The notes beneath the pieces were generated by a model. The model was not told the origin of the DNA. It did not search any database and saw only the letters and a program-made list of their open reading frames with translations. Of a DNA stretch of 64,000 bases, positions 54,545 through 63,235 are shown piece after piece (the stretch's first letter is position 1; every line of letters begins with the position of its first letter). Position numbers and translations under genes: made by a program. The DNA lies in NCBI GenBank assembly GCA_963422685.1, contig OY730442.1:1364001-1428000 (forward strand), in the 5' to 3' direction. This stretch comes from Spongiihabitans sp963422685. Lineage in GTDB: Bacteria; Pseudomonadota; Gammaproteobacteria; Arenicellales; Poriferihabitantaceae.

Positions 54545-55003
54545 TCAATTTCTCCCGGTAGAGCCAAATCCACCCTCCGCCCGGTTTGATTGTTCGAAGG
54601 ATTGAACGACATTAAACTCGGCCTGAATCACCGGCACCAGCACCATCTGGGCAATGCGGTCACCCGGATTGATGGTGAATGCGGCGCCGCTGCGGTTCCA
54701 GCAGGACACAAACAATTGTCCCTGATAGTCAGAGTCGATTAATCCGGTAAGGTTGCCCAACACCAACCCACGCTTATGCCCCATGCTCGACCGTGGAATT
54801 AATACCGCCGCCAGCGCGGGGTCAGCGAGATGGATGGCGATACCGGTGGGGATTAATTCGGTTTGTCCCGGCGCCAGGTGCAGCGGACTTTCCAGGCAGG
54901 CGCGCAAATCCAGTCCGGCAGACCCGGGTGTGGCGTATTGCGGCAGTCCAAACTCGCCTGCAATGCGTGGATCAAGAATTTTTAAATCAATCTTTTTTTT
55001 CAT
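54545..55003 (-). CDS. dut: Deoxyuridine 5'-triphosphate nucleotidohydrolase
   Basis: The 152-residue trimeric dUTPase converts dUTP to dUMP and pyrophosphate. Its five motifs are visible: 1 PGSAGLDLRACL, 2 LIPRSSMGHKRG, 3 GLIDSDYQGQLFVSCWN, 4 PGDRIAQMVLVPV and 5 RAEGGFGSTGRN at the C-terminus. ATG 55003 overlaps the coaBC stop (TAATG), the usual coaBC-dut coupling in gammaproteobacteria. An upstream in-frame start at 55030 is less likely. Confidence 0.95.
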   Translation of the reverse strand: MKKKIDLKILDPRIAGEFGLPQYATPGSAGLDLRACLESPLHLAPGQTELIPTGIAIHLADPALAAVLIPRSSMGHKRGLVLGNLTGLIDSDYQGQLFVSCWNRSGAAFTINPGDRIAQMVLVPVIQAEFNVVQSFEQSNRAEGGFGSTGRN

Positions 55004-56217
55004 TACCGGTTGTTTGGATAATGCCGGCAAATATTCTCAATAACCCGGACGGCCAATCCATATTTATCCATGCGTTCCAGCATGAGTTCTCCTTCTTTAT
55101 GAATCAGCGTTGCCGTATTGCTGTCGTTTGCAAATGCGCTGTCATCGCCCGATACCTGATTTGCGACAATCATCTCGACATTTTTCGCTTTCAGTTTTTT
55201 CCGGGCATTGTTGAGCAGGTTTTCGGTTTCCGCCGCAAAGCCAACTGTAAATGGCTTCGGCTTGCAGCGAGCGACCTCGGATAAAATATCCGGGGTTTTT
55301 ACCAGGACAAGCGTCATTTTATTATCATTTTTTTTGATCTTTTGCTTCGCCACGGCAACTGGACGATAATCTGCAACCGCTGCGACGCCGATAAAAATAT
55401 CGCAGTCGCCGATCTGGCTCATCACTACATCCCGCATTTGCCGGGCCGACTGCACATCAATTTTCTCTATTCCAGTCGGCGCCAAAATACCCACAGGGCC
55501 ACAAACGACCATAACGTTTGCGCCGAAGTCTCTGGCTGCCTCAGCAACGGCCAGCCCCATTTTCCCAGAGCTGTGATTGGTAATGCCGCGAACCGGGTCG
55601 ATGGCCTCCCAGGTCGGCCCGGCGGTCACCACCACTTTTTTGCCGACCAGCAGTTGGGGCAGGCCGTCACCAAGCAGGTGTTGTGCAATATCATCCGGCT
55701 CCATCATCCTCCCGGGGCCGTTCTCCCCACATGCCTGATCCCCTTCGCCGGGGCCGATTATGGTGGCCCCGCGCTGCCGCAAAATCCCGAGATTACGCCG
55801 GGTCGCTGGGTTCTGCCACATCTGCTGGTTCATCGCCGGGGCGATGGCCAGCTCTGCCTCGGAGGCGACCACCAGAGTTGACAACAGATCATCCGCATTG
55901 CCCTGGGCTGCCTTTGACATGAAGTCTGCGGTAGCAGGCGCGACCAGAATTATTTCTGCCCAGCGCGCCAGTTCAATATGCCCCATCCCGGATTCAGCCC
56001 CGGTATCGAGTAAATCCGCGTATACTGGATGGCCGCTTAGGGCTTGCAGGGTTAATGGCGTGATGAATTGTTTGGCGGCGGCGGTCATTACCACCCGCAC
56101 ATCCGCACCCCGCTCAATTAATCGGCGTACCAGGTCTGGAGATTTATAGGCTGCGATTCCACCGCTGACACCCATCACGATTCGTTTGTTTCTATGGATT
56201 GTGCTCAAGTCGATCAT
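55003..56217 (-). CDS. coaBC: Bifunctional phosphopantothenoylcysteine decarboxylase/phosphopantothenate-cysteine ligase
   Basis: The 404-residue enzyme performs two steps of coenzyme A synthesis. The N-terminal flavoprotein CoaC domain shows GVSGGIAAYKSPDLVRRL, the catalytic His in GHIELARW and PAMNQQMWQNPATRRNL, with GDQACGENGPGRM containing the active-site Cys. The C-terminal CoaB domain has VVVTAGPTWEAIDPVRGITN, SSGKMGLAVAEAARD and the lysine segment IKKNDNKMTLVLVKTPDIL. It is divergent from radC with start sites 36 bases apart, a conserved arrangement in this class. Confidence 0.95.
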   Translation of the reverse strand: MIDLSTIHRNKRIVMGVSGGIAAYKSPDLVRRLIERGADVRVVMTAAAKQFITPLTLQALSGHPVYADLLDTGAESGMGHIELARWAEIILVAPATADFMSKAAQGNADDLLSTLVVASEAELAIAPAMNQQMWQNPATRRNLGILRQRGATIIGPGEGDQACGENGPGRMMEPDDIAQHLLGDGLPQLLVGKKVVVTAGPTWEAIDPVRGITNHSSGKMGLAVAEAARDFGANVMVVCGPVGILAPTGIEKIDVQSARQMRDVVMSQIGDCDIFIGVAAVADYRPVAVAKQKIKKNDNKMTLVLVKTPDILSEVARCKPKPFTVGFAAETENLLNNARKKLKAKNVEMIVANQVSGDDSAFANDSNTATLIHKEGELMLERMDKYGLAVRVIENICRHYPNNR

Positions 56218-56253
56218 GGGATAGAGTTTAACCCAATCGCAAGGGGGGCAATA

Positions 56254-56928
56254 ATGTCAATAAAGGAATGGCCAATGGCAGAACGGCCCAGAGAAAAACT
56301 GCTGCAACAGGGCGCACATTCATTATCCGATGCTGAACTTCTGGCAATATTTATCCGCACTGGTGCGCCGGGTAAAACCGCAGTGGACGTTAGTCGGGAA
56401 CTGATTCTTCAATTCGGCGGATTACGAAAAATCCTCACGGCGGAGGCCGGGCAGCTAACCGGTGCATTTGGCATCGGGCCGGCAAAATATGCACTACTCC
56501 AGGCCGCCCTCGAAATCGGCCGGCGATTCCTGGATGAAAAACTCAAACGGGGCGGGGCGCTTACCAGCCCAAAACAGGTTTCTGAATATCTCACCCATCA
56601 ATTGCGGGATCAGGACCGCGAAATATTCGCAGTTATTTACCTCGACAATCGTCACCGGGTGATTCATTATGATCAACTGTTTTACGGCACCCTGAATGGC
56701 GCAAGTGTGCACCCTCGGGAAGTGGTGAAAAGCGTCCTGCTGCATAATGCCGCAGCGGTAATCATTGCGCATAACCATCCTTCGGGCATCGCCGAGCCGA
56801 GCCACAGCGATGCCGCAATCACCCAAAAGCTCCAACAGGCATTACAATTGATAGATGTAAAGCTGCTTGATCACCTGATTATCGGCGACGGGGAATTTGT
56901 CTCCCTGTGTGATCGGGGGTTGTTGTAA
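56254..56928 (+). CDS. radC: RadC family protein (JAB/MPN domain)
   Basis: The 224-residue protein has an N-terminal helix-hairpin-helix region (LSDAELLAIFIRTGAPGKTA; FGIGPAKYALLQAALEIGR) and a C-terminal JAB1/MPN-type metal-binding domain with the EIFAVIYLDNRHRVI strand and the IIAHNHPSGIAEPSHSD motif (H-x-H...D zinc ligands). Despite the historic name it is not an established repair enzyme; its function remains unsettled. ATG 56254 (MSIKEWP) was chosen since the upstream in-frame part overlaps the coaBC start and is not conserved. Confidence 0.92.
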   Translation: MSIKEWPMAERPREKLLQQGAHSLSDAELLAIFIRTGAPGKTAVDVSRELILQFGGLRKILTAEAGQLTGAFGIGPAKYALLQAALEIGRRFLDEKLKRGGALTSPKQVSEYLTHQLRDQDREIFAVIYLDNRHRVIHYDQLFYGTLNGASVHPREVVKSVLLHNAAAVIIAHNHPSGIAEPSHSDAAITQKLQQALQLIDVKLLDHLIIGDGEFVSLCDRGLL

Positions 56929-56980
56929 TCATCGCTGTGAAAATGATATTGACACGGTCGACCGGCATGATAGGCCCGGC

Positions 56981-57517
56981 ATGAAATCCAGAGAACGAAG
57001 AACGGGATTAACGTTAGTCCACACTGGTGCAGGCAAGGGCAAATCCTCAAGTGCATTTGGCGTGGTGTTTCGTGCGGCCGGATGGGGATTAAATGTCTGT
57101 GTCATACAATATATCAAGGGCAAGTGGAAAACCGGGGAGCAAATAGCATCGGAGAAATTTGCCAATATTGAATGGCACACCCTGGGAGACGGATTTACCT
57201 GGGACACAAAAAACCCGCAGCAGGACATTAAAACCAGCCAGGAAATCTGGGCCTTCAGCAAGGAAAAAATTCTGTCCGAAAAGTACGATTTGGTGGTGCT
57301 GGATGAAATCAATTACTGTAGTAGCTATGGCTGGATTACGGGCGAGGAGATCAGCCAGTTTGTGATCCGGCAAAAACCTGCCTGGCTGCACCTTGTGATG
57401 ACCGGAAGGGATGCGCCCCAGGCCGTAATCGACGCCGCTGACACCGTAACCGAGATGACCAAAATCAAACATGCGTTCGACCGGGGCATCTTGGCCGCCC
57501 AGGGCATTGAATTCTAG
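56981..57517 (+). CDS. cobO: Cob(I)yrinic acid a,c-diamide adenosyltransferase (CobO/BtuR family)
   Basis: The 178-residue ATP:corrinoid adenosyltransferase makes the Co-C bond of coenzyme B12. It has the P-loop VHTGAGKGKSSSAFGVVFRA at residue 14, the VIQYIKGKWKTGE motif, the acidic WDTKNPQQD region and LVVLDEINYCSSYGWI. The family start lies near MKSRERRTGLTLVHTG, so ATG 56981 was used rather than an upstream in-frame codon. No other cobalamin genes are close, so it may serve corrinoid salvage. Confidence 0.9.
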   Translation: MKSRERRTGLTLVHTGAGKGKSSSAFGVVFRAAGWGLNVCVIQYIKGKWKTGEQIASEKFANIEWHTLGDGFTWDTKNPQQDIKTSQEIWAFSKEKILSEKYDLVVLDEINYCSSYGWITGEEISQFVIRQKPAWLHLVMTGRDAPQAVIDAADTVTEMTKIKHAFDRGILAAQGIEF

Positions 57518-57663
57518 AAGCCGGGTTCTGAAATCAGGCCGCCGTTATTTTCTGCAATCTCATGATTGCTATCAGAGCCTGGTCGCGGTCAGAGACGTAG
57601 TGCTGATATAATCTGGTCAGAGTCTGCTCTTTAGATTTCCACCGTCGCAAAAACTGACTATTC

Positions 57664-58908
57664 ATGAATCGTTATTCGATTTTCAGCCTGATCCGAAATT
57701 CGCTGAACTATCATCAGGACTGGCCGCGGGCGTGGCGCAGCCCGGACCCCAAACAAACATACGATGTGGTCATTGTCGGCGGCGGCGGCCACGGTCTGGC
57801 CACGGCCTACTATCTGGCCCGGGAATGCGCCATAACCAACGTGGCGGTTATCGAAAAAGGCTGGATTGGCGGCGGCAATACCGGACGTAATACCACTATC
57901 GTCCGTTCCAATTATCTTTGGGACGAATCCGCCCGGATCTACGAACATGCCATGAAGCTGTGGGAGGGGCTTAGCCAGGATTTGAACTATAACGTCATGT
58001 TCTCCCAGCGCGGCTTGGTGCATCTGGCGCATAACGTCCATGATCTTCAGGAAATCGGCCGACGCGGAAATGCCATTTACCTCAATGGCATTGATTCGGA
58101 ATTTTTAAGCCCGGCACAAATCAAACAAATGGTTCCATTCATTAATCTGGCGTGTCGATACCCGGTGCTGGGTGCGGTTTTACAAAAACGCGGTGGCACG
58201 GCAAGGCATGATGCGGTCGCATGGGGGTATGCGCGCGCCGCAGATGCTCTGGGCGTGGACATTATTCAAAACTGCGAAGTGACCGGGTTCAAAATCGAAA
58301 ATAATGCTGTCAAAGGTGTCGAAACCTCTCGCGGATTGATTGGTGCGAAAAAAGTGGGTTGTGTGGTCGCCGGGCACTGTAGTGTATTGGCCGATATGGC
58401 CGGGTTTCGGTTGCCTGTGGAATCCTTCCCGCTGCAGGCGCTGGTTTCAGAACCGGTTAAACCCATACTGGACTGCGTTGTAATGTCCGGCAGCATTCAC
58501 GCCTATATCAGTCAATCGGATAAGGGCGAGCTGGTCATCGGCGCCGGGTCCGATACCTATAACTCCTATTCCCAGCGCGGCGGGTTTAACGTCATTGAAG
58601 AAACCGTTGGGCCGGTGCTTGAGCTGTATCCGATATTCTCGCGCATGAAGATGTTGCGACAGTGGGCCGGAGTCGTGGATGTTACCGTGGACCGCTCGCC
58701 GTTGATTTCCAAAACCCCGGTGGACAATCTGTTTTTCAATTGCGGGTGGGGAACCGGTGGATTCAAGGCCACGCCAGGGTCGGGTCATGTGTTTGCCCAT
58801 TCCATCGCCAACGGCGTAATGCATCCTTTTGCCGAGCCCTTTTCGATCAACCGTTTCAACACCGGCGCATTAATAGACGAAGGCGCCGCCGCAGCGGTGG
58901 CGCACTGA
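57664..58908 (+). CDS. soxB: Sarcosine oxidase subunit beta
   Basis: The 414-residue FAD subunit of heterotetrameric sarcosine oxidase has the N-terminal RNSLNYHQDWPRAWRSPDPK typical of SoxB, the dinucleotide motif VVIVGGGGHGLATAYYLA, the flavin-near EKGWIGGGNTGRNTTIVRSN and the C-terminal NCGWGTGGFKATPGSG. In this enzyme sarcosine is demethylated to glycine with methylene transfer to tetrahydrofolate. It is the first gene of soxBDAG, 146 bases after cobO, so the promoter is likely in 57518-57663. Confidence 0.95.
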   Translation: MNRYSIFSLIRNSLNYHQDWPRAWRSPDPKQTYDVVIVGGGGHGLATAYYLARECAITNVAVIEKGWIGGGNTGRNTTIVRSNYLWDESARIYEHAMKLWEGLSQDLNYNVMFSQRGLVHLAHNVHDLQEIGRRGNAIYLNGIDSEFLSPAQIKQMVPFINLACRYPVLGAVLQKRGGTARHDAVAWGYARAADALGVDIIQNCEVTGFKIENNAVKGVETSRGLIGAKKVGCVVAGHCSVLADMAGFRLPVESFPLQALVSEPVKPILDCVVMSGSIHAYISQSDKGELVIGAGSDTYNSYSQRGGFNVIEETVGPVLELYPIFSRMKMLRQWAGVVDVTVDRSPLISKTPVDNLFFNCGWGTGGFKATPGSGHVFAHSIANGVMHPFAEPFSINRFNTGALIDEGAAAAVAH

Positions 58909-59201
58909 TGTTTTTAATCACCTGCCCCTGGTGCGGGCAACGCGACCAGACGGAATTCAGTTGTCATGGCCAGGCCCATATTGCCCGGCCCGGGCACCCG
59001 ACACAATTGTCGGAGCAGCAATGGGGTGACTATGTGTTTTTCCGCACCAATGCAAAGGGTGTGCATTACGAACGATGGGTGCATACTCACGGATGTCGGC
59101 GCTGGTTTCATGCCGCCCGAAACACCGTCACGGATCAACTGTATGGCACCTATAAGCCTGGTGAACCGGTGCCACAAATTGATTCAGGGAATGAAAAATG
59201 A
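58908..59201 (+). CDS. soxD: Sarcosine oxidase subunit delta
   Basis: The 97-residue subunit starts at ATG 58908, overlapping the soxB stop (TGATG), and has the zinc-binding LITCPWCGQRDQTEFSCHGQ motif, YVFFRTNAKGVHYERW and HTHGCRRWFHAARNT. All are characteristic of SoxD, a structural subunit binding zinc. It ends by overlapping the soxA start (ATGA). Confidence 0.93.
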   Translation: MFLITCPWCGQRDQTEFSCHGQAHIARPGHPTQLSEQQWGDYVFFRTNAKGVHYERWVHTHGCRRWFHAARNTVTDQLYGTYKPGEPVPQIDSGNEK

Positions 59202-62200
59202 CCGGGCAGGTTAATCGCCTGAAAAAAGGCGGCCAGCTCAATCGTACCAGGGCCATCCGGTTCTGGTACGACAACAAGGCCTATGAAGGTTATCCCGGCG
59301 ATACCCTGGCTTCAGCATTGCTGGCCAATGGTGTTTACCTGGTTGGGCGGAGTTTCAAGTACCATCGACCGCGAGGAATTTACAGCGCCGGTACAGAAGA
59401 GCCCAATGCCCTGGTGCAGCTCGAAACCGGCGCTTACACCGAACCCAACCGCAGAGCCACCGAAATCGAGTTATACGAAGGACTCCGGGCCAATTCACAA
59501 AATTGCTGGCCATCGGTAAATTTTGACCTGGGTGCCATTGGCTCCAGGCTGTCCAGAATTCTGCCCGCGGGGTTTTACTATAAAACATTCATGTGGCCCG
59601 CCTCATTATGGATGACTTATGAAAGGTTTATTCGAAAATCAGCCGGTCTTGGCAAGCCCCCGACAGAAATTGACCCGGACTGTTATGACAAAACATTTGC
59701 CCATTGTGATGTGCTGGTAATTGGTGGCGGTCCCGCGGGCATCCAGGCGGCTTATGCGGCGGGCCGCGCTGGCGCACGAGTCATGCTGCTGGATGAAAAG
59801 AATGAATTTGGCGGCGCACTATTGAGCGATACCGCCGCAATCAATGGCAAGCCGGCTGGAGAGTGGGTGGCCATGCGTATTTCAGCGCTGAAAAAAATGG
59901 CAGATGTGAAGTTGTTGCGCAGCACCACGGTTGCCGGATACTTCGATTACAACTTCCTGGTTGCCAACCAGCGGGTCAATGAGCATCTCGGTCCAAACGC
60001 GCCGGGCACGATGCCTAAAGAACGTCTGTGGAAAATTCGTGCAAAACAGGTTGTGCTGGCCACTGGCGCGGTCGAACGGCCGCTGGTTTTCGCCGACAAT
60101 GATCGCCCCGGAGTCATGCTCGCCGGCGCTATTCGTACCTATATCAACCGGTTTGCGGTATTGCCCGGGAAAAATATCGTTATCTTGACCAATAATGACA
60201 GTGGATACCTGACCGCGCTGGATGCGCAAAATGTCGGCGCACAGGTGCACGTGGTTGACCTTCGGCAAAAGCCTGACAGCGAACTGGTAAACCAGGCAAA
60301 GCATCTTGGGGTCGGCATTATCGAAAACAATACGATAACTGCGGTTGATTATGCCCGGGGAAAAATAAAAAAAGTTGAGATCATGGCGCTTAACGATGAT
60401 GGCAGCGATGTGGTCGGGTCGCCGCGGTCACTGGTTTGCGATGTGGTGGGGGTGGCCGGCGGCTGGACCCCCACAGTGCATTTGTTTAGCCAGGCAAAAG
60501 GCAAACTCGAATTTCTTGCAGAGCAGCACTGCTTTGTTCCCGAGCAGATGTCCATTAATAATTCGGCTGTAGCTGCGGGTGCGTGCCGGGCTTCCTATAA
60601 GCTGGCCGATTGTCTGGCACAGGGCTTTGCAGCGGGTTGCACTGCGGCGCGGTTAGCCGGATTTGGCACTGACGATCTTACCCCGGACGCCAGTGCCAGC
60701 GAGCTGCGCACCGGGCCACTGCGGCCGTTGTGGATTCTTCCGTGCGACCATCCGATTGGCCGGGGAAAGAAAAAACACTTCCATGAACTGCACAATGACG
60801 CCACCGTTGCAGATATCGAATTAGCCGCCCGGGAAGGGTTTGAATCGGTAGAGCATCTGAAAAGATACACCACCACCGGGATGGGCACGGATCAGGGCAA
60901 AACGTCGAATCAGAATGCGCTGACGGTGATAGCCGGCCTGCGCAATGTGACTGTTCCCGAAGTGGGAATCACGACTTTTCGGCCGCCTTTTACACCGCTT
61001 GGCTTCGGTTCCATCGTGGGGCATGACCGCCGCGGGTTATTCCTGCAAAAACGCAAAACCGCGATGCATCCCTGGCATGATAATCATCGCGCGGTGTATG
61101 AAGATGTCGGTGACTGGAAACGCCCGTTCTACTTTCCAAAAGCCGGCGAAAGCAGGCACGAAGCGGTGCAGCGTGAATGCCTGGCAGTGAGAAACGCCTG
61201 TGGACTGCTGGATGCGTCCACGCTCGGCAAAATCGATTTGCAGGGCCCGGATACTGCCGGATTGTTAAACATGCTGTACACCAATGCGTGGAACCAGCTT
61301 GCACCGGGCCGATGTCGTTACGGGTTGATGCTGAATGAGCACGGCATGGTATTTGATGACGGGGTGACCACCTGCCTGGCAGAGAATCATTATCACATGA
61401 CCACTACCACCGGCGGAGCTGCCCGGGTAATGAACTGGATTGAAGAGTGGCTGCAAACCGAATGGCCGGAAATGCAGGTGTATGCAACCAGTGTCACCGA
61501 GCAATGGGCAGTGGCTGCATTAAATGGCCCGAACTCAAGAAAAGTGCTGGAGAAACTCACCGACTTGCCATTGGATAGCGAATCTTTTCCGTTTATGACC
61601 ATGCAGGAAGCGGATGTCGCCAGTATTCCCGCCCGTATCTATCGCATCAGTTTTACTGGTGAAATCGCTTTTGAGATTAACGTCCCCGCGCGCTACGGCC
61701 TGACCCTGTGGAAAGCGTTAATGCAGGCTGGAAAAGAACACAATATCTGTCCTTACGGCACTGAAGCCATGCATGTACTGCGTGCTGAAAAGGGCTTCAT
61801 AATCGTCGGGCAGGATTCGGATGGCACGATGACGCCAATGGACCTGGGTATGGATTGGATAGTATCGAAGAAGAAACAGGATTTTCTGGGGAAAAGATCC
61901 TTCAATCGAACCGACACGGCACGACCAGGCCGCAAACAATTAGTCGGGCTGCTCACGGCAGACCCCGAGTTTGTATTACCTGAGGGCGCACACGTGGTGG
62001 AAACGCTCAAACCAAAACCGCCCATGGTCATGCTCGGGCATGTCAGTTCCAGCTATATGAGTCCAAATGTCGGGCGTTCGATCGCGATGGCGCCAATCAA
62101 GGACGGGTTTAAGCGTAAAGGGCAAACGCTGAATGTGGCGCTAATGGATGGTTCCAGCCAAAAAGTGACGGTAACCGACCCGATATTTTTTGATAAACAG

Positions 62201-62221
62201 GGGGAGCGCGCCCGTGACTGA
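59198..62221 (+). CDS. soxA: Sarcosine oxidase subunit alpha
   Basis: The 1007-residue alpha subunit contains an N-terminal 2Fe-2S-ferredoxin-like fold (FWYDNKAYEGYPGDTLASAL; RSFKYHRPRGIYSAGTEEPN), a pyridine-nucleotide-type domain with VLVIGGGPAGIQAAYAAGRA near residue 170, and a C-terminal aminomethyltransferase (GcvT-like) domain from about residue 610 (GLLDASTLGKIDLQGPD; FTGEIAFEINVPARYG). The last domain transfers the methylene group to tetrahydrofolate. It overlaps soxD by 4 bases and soxG by 8, so the four genes are one translationally coupled operon. Confidence 0.95.
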   Translation: MTGQVNRLKKGGQLNRTRAIRFWYDNKAYEGYPGDTLASALLANGVYLVGRSFKYHRPRGIYSAGTEEPNALVQLETGAYTEPNRRATEIELYEGLRANSQNCWPSVNFDLGAIGSRLSRILPAGFYYKTFMWPASLWMTYERFIRKSAGLGKPPTEIDPDCYDKTFAHCDVLVIGGGPAGIQAAYAAGRAGARVMLLDEKNEFGGALLSDTAAINGKPAGEWVAMRISALKKMADVKLLRSTTVAGYFDYNFLVANQRVNEHLGPNAPGTMPKERLWKIRAKQVVLATGAVERPLVFADNDRPGVMLAGAIRTYINRFAVLPGKNIVILTNNDSGYLTALDAQNVGAQVHVVDLRQKPDSELVNQAKHLGVGIIENNTITAVDYARGKIKKVEIMALNDDGSDVVGSPRSLVCDVVGVAGGWTPTVHLFSQAKGKLEFLAEQHCFVPEQMSINNSAVAAGACRASYKLADCLAQGFAAGCTAARLAGFGTDDLTPDASASELRTGPLRPLWILPCDHPIGRGKKKHFHELHNDATVADIELAAREGFESVEHLKRYTTTGMGTDQGKTSNQNALTVIAGLRNVTVPEVGITTFRPPFTPLGFGSIVGHDRRGLFLQKRKTAMHPWHDNHRAVYEDVGDWKRPFYFPKAGESRHEAVQRECLAVRNACGLLDASTLGKIDLQGPDTAGLLNMLYTNAWNQLAPGRCRYGLMLNEHGMVFDDGVTTCLAENHYHMTTTTGGAARVMNWIEEWLQTEWPEMQVYATSVTEQWAVAALNGPNSRKVLEKLTDLPLDSESFPFMTMQEADVASIPARIYRISFTGEIAFEINVPARYGLTLWKALMQAGKEHNICPYGTEAMHVLRAEKGFIIVGQDSDGTMTPMDLGMDWIVSKKKQDFLGKRSFNRTDTARPGRKQLVGLLTADPEFVLPEGAHVVETLKPKPPMVMLGHVSSSYMSPNVGRSIAMAPIKDGFKRKGQTLNVALMDGSSQKVTVTDPIFFDKQGERARD

Positions 62222-62777
62222 GCCAAAAACAACGTCTCCCGCTTACAATCGCACGCGAATTGATGGGGACACCAGCCTGGTCGCGCTTCCCTGGTGCGGA
62301 AAAATCAATTTGCGGGGTGATCCCGGAAACGCTGCATTTATCAACCGGGCCGAATCCGAAATGGGACTGGCTTTACCTGTTGCAGCAAACACCTGCACGA
62401 AAAATGACGCAGACACCATCTATTGGCTCGGCCCGAATGAATGGTTAATCCATTGCCCGATAGCTGGCGCTGCAAGCAGAATTTCCTGCCTTAAAGCGGC
62501 CTTGTCCGGCATTCATAGTGCGGTGGTAGATGTGAGTGATTATTACGCTGTGCTCAGGTTGGACGGGCCGGATTCCTCGACCCTGATTTCAAAGGCATGT
62601 CCGCTGGATTTGCATGCCTGTGTCTTTCCCGCTGGCGCCTGCGCCCAGACCCGGTTCGGGCAGGCCAGTATTTTATTGCATAAAACCAGCAGGACGCCTG
62701 CTTATGACATCCAGGTCAGATGGAGTTATACCGAATATGTCTGGGACTATCTGGTGAGCGCAAAGAACTCACTATGA
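62214..62777 (+). CDS. soxG: Sarcosine oxidase subunit gamma
   Basis: The 187-residue subunit starts at GTG 62214 within the end of soxA (MTEPKTTSPAYNRTR). It contains the conserved IYWLGPNEWLIHCPI and VVDVSDYYAVLRLDGPDSST segments of the SoxG family, a truncated relative of the GcvT fold. It completes the soxBDAG set. The folD- or purU-like and glyA genes that often adjoin this operon are not seen before the window ends. Confidence 0.9.
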   Translation: MTEPKTTSPAYNRTRIDGDTSLVALPWCGKINLRGDPGNAAFINRAESEMGLALPVAANTCTKNDADTIYWLGPNEWLIHCPIAGAASRISCLKAALSGIHSAVVDVSDYYAVLRLDGPDSSTLISKACPLDLHACVFPAGACAQTRFGQASILLHKTSRTPAYDIQVRWSYTEYVWDYLVSAKNSL

Positions 62778-62830
62778 TCTGAACGCCATAAAGCCATAAA
62801 TCAGGCAGGCCCTGACCCCGCTGATACGTT

Positions 62831-63094
62831 TCAATCATCGGCATCATCAGGCTGTGGCAGGAGTGTCGGGGCTGGTGTTGCCGGGTCTGCTGCCGTGACT
62901 TCGGAACCAGCCGCTTTGGACGACTGATGGATCAACTCCAGTTCAGCGCACCTGCGTTTACATTGTGCCAATTTCTCCTGAATGCTGGAACAATCACCCG
63001 ACCCCGCCCTTCTCCATATTGACCAACCGATGAATAATCCAAGCAGTGCGCCCAGCAAAAGCCAGGTCCAGGTTTGAAGAAATAAATATCCCAT
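62831..63094 (-). CDS. Hypothetical small membrane protein
   Basis: The 87-residue protein has one N-terminal membrane helix (FLQTWTWLLLGALLGLFIGW) followed by a short helical part with Cys-containing QCKRRCAELELIHQSS and a Pro/Ala-rich acidic tail ending PQPDDADD. It is convergent with soxG with 53 bases between them. The layout resembles small inner-membrane anchored coiled-coil proteins. No function can be given. Confidence 0.5.
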   Translation of the reverse strand: MGYLFLQTWTWLLLGALLGLFIGWSIWRRAGSGDCSSIQEKLAQCKRRCAELELIHQSSKAAGSEVTAADPATPAPTLLPQPDDADD

Positions 63095-63235
63095 ATTGAT
63101 AACCTCGCAGATTCAAACTCCACAATTATATTTAAATTCAGATACCATCCATCGGCCAGATCATTTATTGCCATCGGGACGAAGTGATTCCGTTCAAGTG
63201 AAAGATTCCAGTCAACCGGTAAAACCTGAATTTAT